From SZUA-430 sp964647355 (GTDB lineage: Bacteria; Pseudomonadota; Alphaproteobacteria; Micropepsales; Micropepsaceae), in NCBI GenBank assembly GCA_964647355.1, contig CAZYGK010000132.1, forward strand, positions 1 to 8,586: a DNA stretch of 8,586 nt, given 5' to 3'. Shown one piece after another: positions 1 to 6,476 of the stretch. The translations under genes were made by a program, and so were the position numbers. Below the pieces are notes generated by a model. The model saw only the letters and a program-made list of their open reading frames with translations, had not been told where the DNA came from and did not search any database. The first letter of the stretch is position 1. Each line of letters begins with the position of its first letter.

Positions 1-392
1 TGTTCGGCCACGCCCTGTTCGGCGCCCCATTCACAGCGACCTCGATGATCGGCTTCATCGCGCTCGCCGGCATCATCGTGCGCAACTCGATCCTGCTCGT
101 CGACTTCATCCGCCACGGCCGCACCCCCGGCCGCCCCTTACGCGACGTGCTGCTGGAGGCCGGCGCCGTGCGCTTCAAGCCGATCCTCTTGACCGCGCTT
201 GCCGCGATGATCGGCGCGGCGGTGATCCTAACGGATCCCATCTTCCAGGGTCTTGCGATCTCGCTGCTGTTCGGCCTTGCGTCGTCGACGCTGCTGACGG
301 TCCTGGTGATCCCGGCGATCTACATCGCGCTGCGCGACGATGTGCGTGACGTGCGCCCGGCGCCGCCCGCTGCGCTTCCCGCGGCGACATAA
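1..392 (+). CDS. RND-family efflux transporter permease, C-terminal fragment
   Basis: This is the C-terminal ~130 residues of an inner-membrane RND permease, the proton-driven pump subunit that works with a periplasmic adaptor and usually an outer-membrane channel. The reading frame is open from base 3 to the TAA at 390-392; the start lies upstream of the window. Typical family landmarks are visible: a membrane helix running into GIIVRNSILLVDFIRHG, then a conserved Arg-Phe-Lys-Pro-Ile-Leu-Leu-Thr segment (RFKPILLT), another helix, the ILTDPIFQGLAISLLFG stretch, and the last helix ending in VIPAIYIAL. A short Ala/Pro-rich cytoplasmic tail (PAPPAALPAAT) closes the protein. The TDPIFQGLA variant is one I associate with a subgroup of bacterial RND pumps rather than classical AcrB, but the substrate cannot be told from this end. 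No partner adaptor gene follows it, so any would lie upstream. Confidence 0.9.
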   Translation, partial: FGHALFGAPFTATSMIGFIALAGIIVRNSILLVDFIRHGRTPGRPLRDVLLEAGAVRFKPILLTALAAMIGAAVILTDPIFQGLAISLLFGLASSTLLTVLVIPAIYIALRDDVRDVRPAPPAALPAAT

Positions 393-421
393 AAGCGAGC
401 TTGGTAAACGCCGCCCGCCCT

Positions 422-435
422 GTGACCGGGGTCAC
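422..435. promoter_or_regulatory. Perfect dyad GTGACC-GG-GGTCAC upstream of the glycine-zipper gene
   Basis: A perfect 6-bp inverted repeat with a 2-bp centre lies in the 111-bp gap between the RND gene and the glycine-zipper gene, about 70 bp before the GTG start. Its size suits a dimeric transcription factor site, but I do not recognise the regulator. A TATATT at 471-476 could be a -10 element; I see no convincing -35 hexamer 16-18 bp before it. The dyad has no T-tract on either side, so an intrinsic terminator is unlikely. This is a visible structure with an inferred role. Confidence 0.3.
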
Positions 436-503
436 CCAAGCCGCCCCTCGCGGCCGGGCGCCGGCAGGCCTATATTTGACGCGGCGATTCAGGGGAGAGA
501 CAA

Positions 504-1076
504 GTGTTGAAACGGATTTCGATGGGTCTGGCCGCAGCCGCGCTTATGGCGGCACCGGCATTCGCGACGGGCCAAGTCTATGGCAACTACGGTCAAGGCC
601 AGCCCTATCAGGGCGGCCCGTATCAAGGTCAGCCGAACTATTCGAATTGCGACACCGACGTCGCTGTGGGCACCGGCCTCGGCATGATCGTGGGTGGCAT
701 CATCGGCAACCAGTTCGGCTAAGGCTCGGGCAAGACCGCGGCGACCGTCGGCGGCGTCGTCTTGGGCGGCATCGCCGGCAACGCGATTGCGAAGGACGCC
801 TGCAAGGACAAGCGGCACGACGCTTACTACTACAACAACACCTACTACGACGCTTTCAACGGCGACGAAGGTGAAGAGTACGAGTGGCGCAATCCGCACA
901 CGAGCAACTACGGCTACGTCACCGCGGGCGACTACTACGACGAAGGCTACGGCGGCTACGAGGGCCCCTGCCGGGAGTTCGAGCAGCGCGTCTACATCGA
1001 CGGCCGCCCGGAGACGGCGACCGGCGTTGCCTGCCGCCAGCCCGACGGCACCTGGCGCATCGTCAGCGGCCAATAA
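504..1076 (+). pseudogene. Glycine-zipper 2TM (17-kDa surface-antigen-like) secreted protein, interrupted by an in-frame TAA
   Basis: The gene starts at GTG 504, six bases after a strong ribosome site (AGGGGAG, 491-497). The N-terminus is a clear Sec signal peptide (MLKRIS, hydrophobic Ala-rich core, cleavage likely after AFA at residue 21). A Gly/Gln/Tyr/Pro-rich linker follows, then the first glycine-zipper helix (GTGLGMIVGGIIGNQFG). Codon 73 is TAA (720-722). The same frame then continues at once with the second zipper helix (TAATVGGVVLGGIAGNAIA), a Tyr-rich acidic spacer, and a conserved-looking C-terminal domain (PCREF ... VYIDGRP ... ACRQPDGTWRIV) ending at TAA 1074-1076. Intact relatives join the two helices through a short Gly/Lys/Ser loop exactly where the stop sits. 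The family is exported to the envelope and inserts or packs through the GxxxG helices; exact function is poorly defined. As written, only a 72-residue product with one helix would be made. A single-base nonsense change, a sequencing error, or readthrough could all explain it. Confidence 0.75.
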
Positions 1077-1688
1077 TTGGCCGCCCCGCCGAAAACCGTC
1101 CTTGAGGTGACGGCGGAAGAAGAAGCCGCGATTCGCGAGGCCGTTCGCAACGCGGATCCGGCGACACTGGGCATCGGCCGCGTCCTCGCGACTGAGGCGC
1201 ACGCCGAGGCGACGTTCGACCTGCTTGCCGATCCGGCAGTGTCCGAGCCCATCTACGCCCTGCCGAAACCGATGACATTGGCCTCCGTCAACCGCTGGAT
1301 CGGCGAGTGCGAGGAGGCCCGGCAAAAGGGCGAATGCCTCCTGATCCTGAACGTCCACGACGGCGTGGTGACCGGCTACTCGAAAGTCACCGTCTGGCCC
1401 GACCGTTCTGCGGCTGAGCTTGGGGGCGCAATACGGGCCAATCTCCAAAGCTCCGGCGCCGGCGGGACAGGGGCCGCGCACACGATCGGCTGGATCTTCG
1501 AAACCCTGAAGGTCCGCCTGATTTGCCTGACCGCGGCAATCGACAACTTACGCTCGGCTAAGTTGATAGACCGCATGGGGTTCAAACGTATGGGCGAACG
1601 CGACGCCCAGCGCCCTGACGGGACGATCAGGCGCTCGATCTACTGGGAGCTGACGGCGGACGAATGGGCGGTCCTAACCGGGCGCTAA
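1077..1688 (+). CDS. GNAT-family N-acetyltransferase (RimJ/RimL-like)
   Basis: A ~200-residue member of the GNAT superfamily, which moves an acetyl group from acetyl-CoA to an amine. The visible fold signature (numbering from TTG 1077) is: beta-strand segment CLLILN at ~87-92 followed by DGVVTGYSKV (95-104); a Gly-rich acetyl-CoA pyrophosphate loop SSGAGGTGAAH (125-135) and its helix; and motif B NLRSAKLIDRMGFKRMGE (157-174), where the Asn and the MGF are classic. The end (RRSIYWELTADEW) is also family-like. The substrate cannot be deduced; RimL-like proteins act on protein N-termini or small amines and antibiotics. The start is uncertain. TTG 1077 directly abuts the stop of the previous gene and has no evident ribosome site; GTG 1107 is the next in-frame choice and removes ten residues. 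The gene shares its reading frame with the upstream glycine-zipper gene, with which it may be cotranscribed. Confidence 0.82.
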   Translation: MAAPPKTVLEVTAEEEAAIREAVRNADPATLGIGRVLATEAHAEATFDLLADPAVSEPIYALPKPMTLASVNRWIGECEEARQKGECLLILNVHDGVVTGYSKVTVWPDRSAAELGGAIRANLQSSGAGGTGAAHTIGWIFETLKVRLICLTAAIDNLRSAKLIDRMGFKRMGERDAQRPDGTIRRSIYWELTADEWAVLTGR

Positions 1689-1763
1689 CCCTTCGCGTTT
1701 ATCGACAGAGCATAGCCGCCGTCGTAAGAGACTACGAGAACCCCAAGCCCCCGGGACCTCTGG

Positions 1764-2666
1764 ATGCACGCTGCCGAAGACGCGCCACTGCCGCAACCCG
1801 TCATCTATGACTTCGCGCCCGTCGCGCGCGAGCTGCTCGACTGCGCGTCGCGCCAAGCTCATCTGAGCGGGGCGAAGGGCGCCCTCATCCGCAAGGAGAT
1901 TGAGCGCGAGATCGAAGCGGCCGACGCACGCGTCCTTTCGTTCGACGTCTTCGACACGTTCTTGCTGCGCAACAACAAGCCCGAGACCGCGCGCTATTTC
2001 GAACTCTCGGCCCGCATTGCAAGCCGGCTCGCCGAGCGCATACCCAAGGCACCGGGCGACATCGATCTGCTCATCGCCAGACTGCACGGCATGGCGTTCT
2101 CCTACCGCACGCGCAAGGCCGTCGAGGGTTGCCGCGAAGGCCATATCGATCAGGTGATCCGCTACGCCTTGACGGCCTTGAACATCCCCCGCACGCATGA
2201 GTCGACGTTCCGCGACGCCGAACTCGACTACGAAACCGCGAACCTGACCGTGAACCCCGTGCTCGCGGCCGTGGCCTCCGCCCATCGCGCGCGCGGCGGC
2301 AAGGTGATCCTGGTCAGCGACATGTATTTGGGCGGCAAGGACATCGGCACGATCTTGAGCCGCCTCTCGAACGGGGTCACGACCTGGTACGACAAGATCT
2401 ACTCCAGCGCCGACCACATCGTCTCCAAACGTGCGGGCAAGATCTTCGGCCTCATCGAGAAGGATCTCGATCTTCCCGCCGATCACTTCCTGCACATCGG
2501 CGACGCCTGGGAAGGCGACGTCGTGAAGCCGCGCGAAGCCGGTTGGAACGCGCTGCACTTCCCGATCGCCCGAAACGAAACGGCCGAGCGCGAGCGCGCA
2601 CTCAAAGCCTTCGTCGACGATCTAAAGTCCCGCGGCCACGACCTTGCCGACTGGGCGAGGCTCTAA
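1764..2666 (+). CDS. HAD-superfamily hydrolase-like protein of the surface-polysaccharide type
   Basis: A 300-residue protein with all four HAD loops. Motif I is SFDVFDTFLLR (59-69), with D61 as the expected nucleophile; motif II is VILVSDMY (181-188, S185); motif III is the Lys of SKRAGKIF (K226 likely); motif IV is HIGDAWEGDVVKPREAG (D247 and D252). A helical cap lies between motifs I and II (~70-165). The FDxFDT form of motif I, with Phe instead of Asp two residues after the nucleophile, is what I know from the COG5610 group of predicted HAD proteins, often encoded beside glycosyltransferases. That group's biochemical role is not established. Members are commonly about twice as long; the missing C-terminal part appears at the start of the next gene. 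Start ATG 1764 has a weak GGGA ribosome site at 1753-1756. The next gene begins two bases after this stop, so the two are very likely one transcript and translationally coupled. Confidence 0.85.
   Translation: MHAAEDAPLPQPVIYDFAPVARELLDCASRQAHLSGAKGALIRKEIEREIEAADARVLSFDVFDTFLLRNNKPETARYFELSARIASRLAERIPKAPGDIDLLIARLHGMAFSYRTRKAVEGCREGHIDQVIRYALTALNIPRTHESTFRDAELDYETANLTVNPVLAAVASAHRARGGKVILVSDMYLGGKDIGTILSRLSNGVTTWYDKIYSSADHIVSKRAGKIFGLIEKDLDLPADHFLHIGDAWEGDVVKPREAGWNALHFPIARNETAERERALKAFVDDLKSRGHDLADWARL
2657..2660 (+). promoter_or_regulatory. Ribosome-binding site that fixes the GT2 start at 2669
   Basis: GAGG lies eight bases before ATG 2669, inside the last codons of the HAD gene. The frame of the downstream protein is open further upstream to 2543, but that stretch overlaps the HAD gene and encodes an Arg-rich, shadow-like sequence. 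The ribosome site and the two-base spacing to the HAD stop codon make 2669 the natural start and suggest translational coupling. Confidence 0.65.
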
Positions 2667-2668
2667 CG

Positions 2669-5176
2669 ATGAGCGACCTCAACCCCGGTTACACGTTCGG
2701 CCGCGATGATCTCGGCCCCGCGATCGCGGGCTACCTCCAGCGCCTGCACGCGACCATTCTGGCGTTCGAGCAAGAACACGGCGCGCGCACGCTCTACGTC
2801 TCGCGAGCCGGCATCCGCATTCGCCGCGCGCTCGATACGTTCGTCCGTGCGACGAAGCTGCAGCCGCCGGCGACCGGCGAGTACTTCTGGGTCTCGCGTA
2901 TCATCGTCGCGCGTGGTGTCTGGAACCGCAGACCAGACGCTGCGATCGAGGTGCTCGCAAAAGAGTACAAGCACATCAACCTGCCGGAGTTCGTGCGCGG
3001 CATGTTCCGCTTCGCGCCGTCGGGCGCCAAGCTGAACCCGGTCGACCCTTCGCTCGTCGGCAACGGTGCCGATCTCGAGCGCTTCCTGAAAAGCGGCAGC
3101 AAGATCGCCGAAGTCGTGCTGACGCTGTTCCGCCATCAAAGCCTGCTGCTCGAAGGCTACGTGAAGCAGCTTCTCGGCACCGGCGGTGCCGCGCTCCTCG
3201 TCGACACCGGCTGGCAGGCGACGGCGCAAACGCTGCTCGCCAAAGCCTATCCGGAATACGAATGGTGGGGCGCCTATTTCGGGCGCACTGGAAGTGCGAG
3301 TTCCGACCGCAGCGAGTGGCACCGCGCGCTCGGCCTTGTGTTCGAATCCGATACGTTCGATCCGAAGCGCCCGCAAACCTCGCCGAACCTGAACCTGCAT
3401 TTGATCGAGTATCTGTTCGAGCCGAAGGGCGAGAGCATCGCCTGGCTCGCGCAGGAAGAGCGCGGCGGTCAGATCATCGCGCCCGGCGCACCGGGCATCT
3501 TGGCCGACGCCCCGACGCGCGACCACGATCCGATGTATGTCGGCGTGCTCGACTATCTGGCGAGCCTTCCGGAAGGCATCTCTGTCGCCGAAATTCGCGC
3601 AAGCGAAGCGGCTGCGTGGTCGCGCATCGCCACGAAGCTCGTGCACCCGACGAAAGACGATCTCGCGATCTTCGAGAACGTCACGCGCTCCGCCGACTTC
3701 GGCAGGGATGCGCGCGTCCCGCTTCTTCCGAAGCCCGAGTCGCGCTACGAAGGCGACACGCCCGATCGGCGGATCCAGGATTCGCTCTGGCCGTGCGGTC
3801 AGGCGACGGTCGAATATCCGCCCGACATCGCCCGCGCGCTGCAGAAGCGCTTAGGCGGCGATCTGAGAGCTGCCGAAGCGCCCGCGACGGTCGCGCCGAA
3901 GCGCACCCGCCCCGCCGTGGCCATCATCACCCGCACGATGGACCGGCCCGTCTTTCTGCAACGTGCGCTGAAAAGCGTCGCAACCCAGACATTTCACGAC
4001 TACATCCACGTCGTCGTGAACGACGGCGGCGACAACGACAGCGTGAAGGCGACGATCGAGCGCGCGAACTGCAACCACGCGCGCGTGCGCCTCGTTGACG
4101 CCGTCAAGAACCGCGGCATGGAGGCCGCGTCGAACCTCGCGATCAAAAACGCCGACAGCGACTACGTCGTGATCCACGACGACGACGATTCCTGGGAACC
4201 GGAATTCCTCGCCAAGACCGTGCGCTTCCTGGACAGCAAGCAAGGCAAGCTCTACGGCGGCGTCATCACGAAATCGACCTACGTCTCGGAAGAGGTGACG
4301 CCGGACGGCATCGTGATCCACGCCCGCGCGCCCTACAACGGTTGGGTCCAGAACGTCCACTTCATGGAAATGGCGATCGCGAACTTCTTCGCGCCGATCG
4401 CCTTCGTGTTCCGGCGCGAGATTTACGACAAGCTAGGCGGCTACGACGAACGCTATCCCGTGCTCGGCGACTGGGACTTCAACCTGCGCTTCCTGGTCGA
4501 AGCCGACATCGCGGTGATCCCCGAAGCGCTCGCCAATTATCACCATCGCGACCGCGGCGACGTCACCACCTTCGGCAACTCCGTGATAGCCGGCCGCGCG
4601 AAGCACCTCGAGTTCTCGGCGATCGTTCGTAACAATCTGTTGCGAAATCTCGTCGCGCGCGGCCATCCCGCCGCCGCGACTCTTGCCGGCGCCGGCCTGT
4701 TCTTCGAAGACCTGCGCAACACGTTGCGCGCCACCGGCGACCGCGTGAGCCAACTCGGTCAGCGCCTCACCACGACAACGTCGAATTCGCCGTGGGCCGA
4801 CCACTATTGGGTCGCCTTCCAACACCTTCTGAAGTCGGTCGTCGAAAACGACACCGCTGCGCTCGAAAAAATCCGCGCCAGCGCACGAAGCGCGGGCGGC
4901 TTGCTCGCCCGCGTCGGCGTGGCGCAAGCCGTCGCGGGCCCCGCGCGCCCCGCCGACCTCGACCGCGCCGCCGCGTCGCTTCTCAAAGATCAATTCGCAC
5001 GCGACAGCGGCACGTTCGAGCAGATGGCGATCCCGCCCGACTTCGACGAAGCCTTTTACCTGCGCCAGAACCCCGACGTCGCCGGCGCAGTCGCCGACGG
5101 CCGCCTCGCCTCCGGCTACGACCACTACATCCGCTACGGACGCCGCGAAGGCCGCAACCGGCCGGTGAAGCAGTAA
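2669..5176 (+). CDS. Three-part protein: HAD-partner domain, GT2 glycosyltransferase, C-terminal NPDV/HYxxxGxxEGR module
   Basis: An 835-residue cytoplasmic-looking protein with no signal peptide or clear membrane helix. Residues ~1-210 resemble the C-terminal half of COG5610-type HAD proteins: LYVSRAG at 42-48, then LLVDTGWQATAQ around D179-W182, and WWGAYFGR. A less recognisable stretch (~210-410) leads to a GT-A family 2 glycosyltransferase (~415-640): AVAIITRTMDRPVFLQRAL at the start, VVVNDGG with D452, the acidic metal and nucleotide-sugar site HDDDDSW (D504-D507), and GDWDFNLRF (600-605), the usual region of the catalytic acid. Residues ~640-780 are helical. The C-terminus has FDEAFYLRQNPDV (792-804) and HYIRYGRREGR (819-829), a short module I have seen at the ends of other surface-glycan proteins; its function is unknown to me. 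GT2 enzymes move a sugar from a nucleotide donor to a glycan or lipid-linked acceptor. Cotranscription with the HAD gene is strongly suggested. Confidence 0.86.
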   Translation: MSDLNPGYTFGRDDLGPAIAGYLQRLHATILAFEQEHGARTLYVSRAGIRIRRALDTFVRATKLQPPATGEYFWVSRIIVARGVWNRRPDAAIEVLAKEYKHINLPEFVRGMFRFAPSGAKLNPVDPSLVGNGADLERFLKSGSKIAEVVLTLFRHQSLLLEGYVKQLLGTGGAALLVDTGWQATAQTLLAKAYPEYEWWGAYFGRTGSASSDRSEWHRALGLVFESDTFDPKRPQTSPNLNLHLIEYLFEPKGESIAWLAQEERGGQIIAPGAPGILADAPTRDHDPMYVGVLDYLASLPEGISVAEIRASEAAAWSRIATKLVHPTKDDLAIFENVTRSADFGRDARVPLLPKPESRYEGDTPDRRIQDSLWPCGQATVEYPPDIARALQKRLGGDLRAAEAPATVAPKRTRPAVAIITRTMDRPVFLQRALKSVATQTFHDYIHVVVNDGGDNDSVKATIERANCNHARVRLVDAVKNRGMEAASNLAIKNADSDYVVIHDDDDSWEPEFLAKTVRFLDSKQGKLYGGVITKSTYVSEEVTPDGIVIHARAPYNGWVQNVHFMEMAIANFFAPIAFVFRREIYDKLGGYDERYPVLGDWDFNLRFLVEADIAVIPEALANYHHRDRGDVTTFGNSVIAGRAKHLEFSAIVRNNLLRNLVARGHPAAATLAGAGLFFEDLRNTLRATGDRVSQLGQRLTTTTSNSPWADHYWVAFQHLLKSVVENDTAALEKIRASARSAGGLLARVGVAQAVAGPARPADLDRAAASLLKDQFARDSGTFEQMAIPPDFDEAFYLRQNPDVAGAVADGRLASGYDHYIRYGRREGRNRPVKQ

Positions 5177-5197
5177 TTCATCTCCCTGGGACCGCGG

Positions 5198-6373
5198 TCA
5201 ACCGACAGCGCGCCGAAGGCTCGCCATCGCCGCCTCCACCGGCCTCGTCTCGCGTAAGAACGCCTGCGCCGCCTCGCCGGCTTTGAGTGCGGCGTCGCGC
5301 ATCGCGTGATCGTCGTTGGCGCGCGCGACTGCCTCGGCGAACCGCTTCGGCTCGAACGGTGTCAAAACGATGCCGGCTCCAAGAGCCTCGACCATGCGCG
5401 CCGCGTAATGCGCCTCGCCGTGGCGCGGGTAGATGATGTGCGGCCGCCCGGCGGCTAGCGCGGCGTGCGTGAACCCGCTGCCGCCATGCGAGAAGACGGC
5501 GCTCGCCTCCGGCAGCACACTGACAAGCGACGGCGCCGTATCGTGCACGGTCACCCCGCGGCTGCGCATCACCGCCGCGCGCGCCCCAAGCGAACCGCGC
5601 AAATAGACACCGGCCTGCGGCCCAAGCGTCATCAGCGCATGCGTCATCGGCTCGATCATCGCGGCGTCGGCCGCCGAATACGCGAACAACTTGCGTTTAG
5701 GCGGCAACGGCATCAGCGGCGGCATCGGCTCGACCGGCCCTAACTGAGCCTCGCGCCGGACATCGCGGTAATGATCGAGCGTCGGGAACGCGAACACGCC
5801 GCGAAACACCCCCCGAAACGGCGCGCAGATCTCGTCCGGCGCTGTGCGCCCCAGCGCCACCAAAGCTTCGTGCACAACCTGAAGCACGTCCGCTTGCGCC
5901 GCATGATCGCCGCGCCCGGCTTCGTAGGGCGGAAACCACGCCGCATCGGCGGGCGGTACGACGAACCCATTGCCGACAAGCGCCACGGGCAAGCGCCCGA
6001 AGGCGGCGATCACCGCACCGGGCGCGTGCTCACTCACCACAAGGTCGGGCTTCACGGCGTCGAACAGCTTGTCCCAGCCGCCGATCAGCGTGCACGCGTT
6101 CGCGACCGAGGAAAACCCGTTCGCCGCGATCAGGTCCGCATAGCTGCCGCTCTGCTTTGCAGGCAAACCCGGCGCCGGCCAGAACGGCGCGGGCAGGATC
6201 TCGGCATCAAGCGCTGCCAGCGCTGTGCCCGCCGGCCCAGGTTCGCGCAACGCGAACACCACACGCGCGCCTTCCGCCTTCGCCGCAAGCGCAATCGCCT
6301 TGAGCGCAGGCAGATGCCCGAGCCCTTCGCCGAGTTCCCACGCGAACAGGATTGTCTTGGCCGCTAGCGTCAC
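5198..6373 (-). CDS. GT-B fold glycosyltransferase, GT1/UGT-like
   Basis: A 391-residue two-domain enzyme of the family that includes UDP-glucosyltransferases and macrolide/rhamnosyl transferases. N-terminal landmarks are the first beta-strand and loop KTILFAWELGEGLGHLPAL, where H20 sits at the position of the usual catalytic base, and PDLVVSEHAPG (109-119). C-terminal landmarks are FSHGGSGFTHAALAAGRP (294-311), the nucleotide-diphosphate site, and PRHGEAHYAARMVEALGAG (316-334). The second motif aligns with the usual P-x-x-x-D-Q-x-x-N-A region, but D is E320 and Q is A321, so donor recognition may be unusual. Start GTG 6373 is chosen because TTGAGG (6382-6387) stands eight bases upstream. It converges on the GT2 gene with only 21 bp between the two stop codons. 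It lies downstream of a strong terminator, so it probably has its own promoter. Donor and acceptor are unknown; a surface glycan or glycolipid is a reasonable guess from the neighbours. Confidence 0.85.
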   Translation of the reverse strand: MTLAAKTILFAWELGEGLGHLPALKAIALAAKAEGARVVFALREPGPAGTALAALDAEILPAPFWPAPGLPAKQSGSYADLIAANGFSSVANACTLIGGWDKLFDAVKPDLVVSEHAPGAVIAAFGRLPVALVGNGFVVPPADAAWFPPYEAGRGDHAAQADVLQVVHEALVALGRTAPDEICAPFRGVFRGVFAFPTLDHYRDVRREAQLGPVEPMPPLMPLPPKRKLFAYSAADAAMIEPMTHALMTLGPQAGVYLRGSLGARAAVMRSRGVTVHDTAPSLVSVLPEASAVFSHGGSGFTHAALAAGRPHIIYPRHGEAHYAARMVEALGAGIVLTPFEPKRFAEAVARANDDHAMRDAALKAGEAAQAFLRETRPVEAAMASLRRAVG

Positions 6374-6381
6374 GCCGTATG

Positions 6382-6387
6382 CCTCAA
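6382..6387 (-). promoter_or_regulatory. Ribosome-binding site for the GT1-like gene
   Basis: Read on the - strand this is TTGAGG, eight bases before the GTG at 6373. It supports the non-ATG start, which places the first beta-strand of the GT-B fold at residues 6-12 as is usual for the family. Confidence 0.6.
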
Positions 6388-6417
6388 ACGCGCAGCCTGT
6401 TTAGGCGACTCGCGCAC

Positions 6418-6446
6418 AAGAAAAAAGGCGCGGATCGCTCCGCGCC
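6418..6446 (-). terminator. Intrinsic terminator of the beta-barrel gene
   Basis: A perfect 8-bp GC-rich stem, GGCGCGGA / TCCGCGCC, closes a four-base loop (6427-6434, 6435-6438, 6439-6446). Read on the - strand it is followed directly by TTTTTTCTT (6426 down to 6418). It begins 30 bases after the stop codon of the barrel gene. Hairpin plus U-tract in this orientation only makes it a terminator for the - strand gene, not for anything on the + strand. Confidence 0.9.
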
Positions 6447-6476
6447 TGAGGTAACTGAGGGGCATGCACGGCGAAG

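Noticed and set aside
489..1481. A 330-codon open frame on the - strand opposite the glycine-zipper and GNAT genes
   Set aside because: Its translation is Val/Ala/Arg-rich low-complexity sequence with no family features, and it mirrors the third-position GC bias of two recognisable + strand genes.
1674..2558. A 294-codon - strand frame opposite the HAD gene
   Set aside because: The + strand carries all four HAD motifs; the opposite frame has no recognisable motif and is an antisense shadow of GC-rich coding.
2543..2668. Upstream extension of the GT2 protein frame into the HAD gene
   Set aside because: The added 42 residues are Arg/Pro-rich shadow sequence overlapping the HAD gene; ATG 2669 with GAGG at eight bases is a far better start.
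2663..3646. A 327-codon - strand frame opposite the GT2 protein's N-terminal region
   Set aside because: Arg/Ala-rich with no motifs, while the + strand shows conserved-looking domain sequence throughout.
5190..5199. Palindrome GACCGCGGTC between the convergent GT2 and GT1 genes, considered as a bidirectional terminator
   Set aside because: It has no loop and no T-tract on either side, and it overlaps the GT1 stop codon; ten bases of palindrome in GC-rich DNA can arise by chance.
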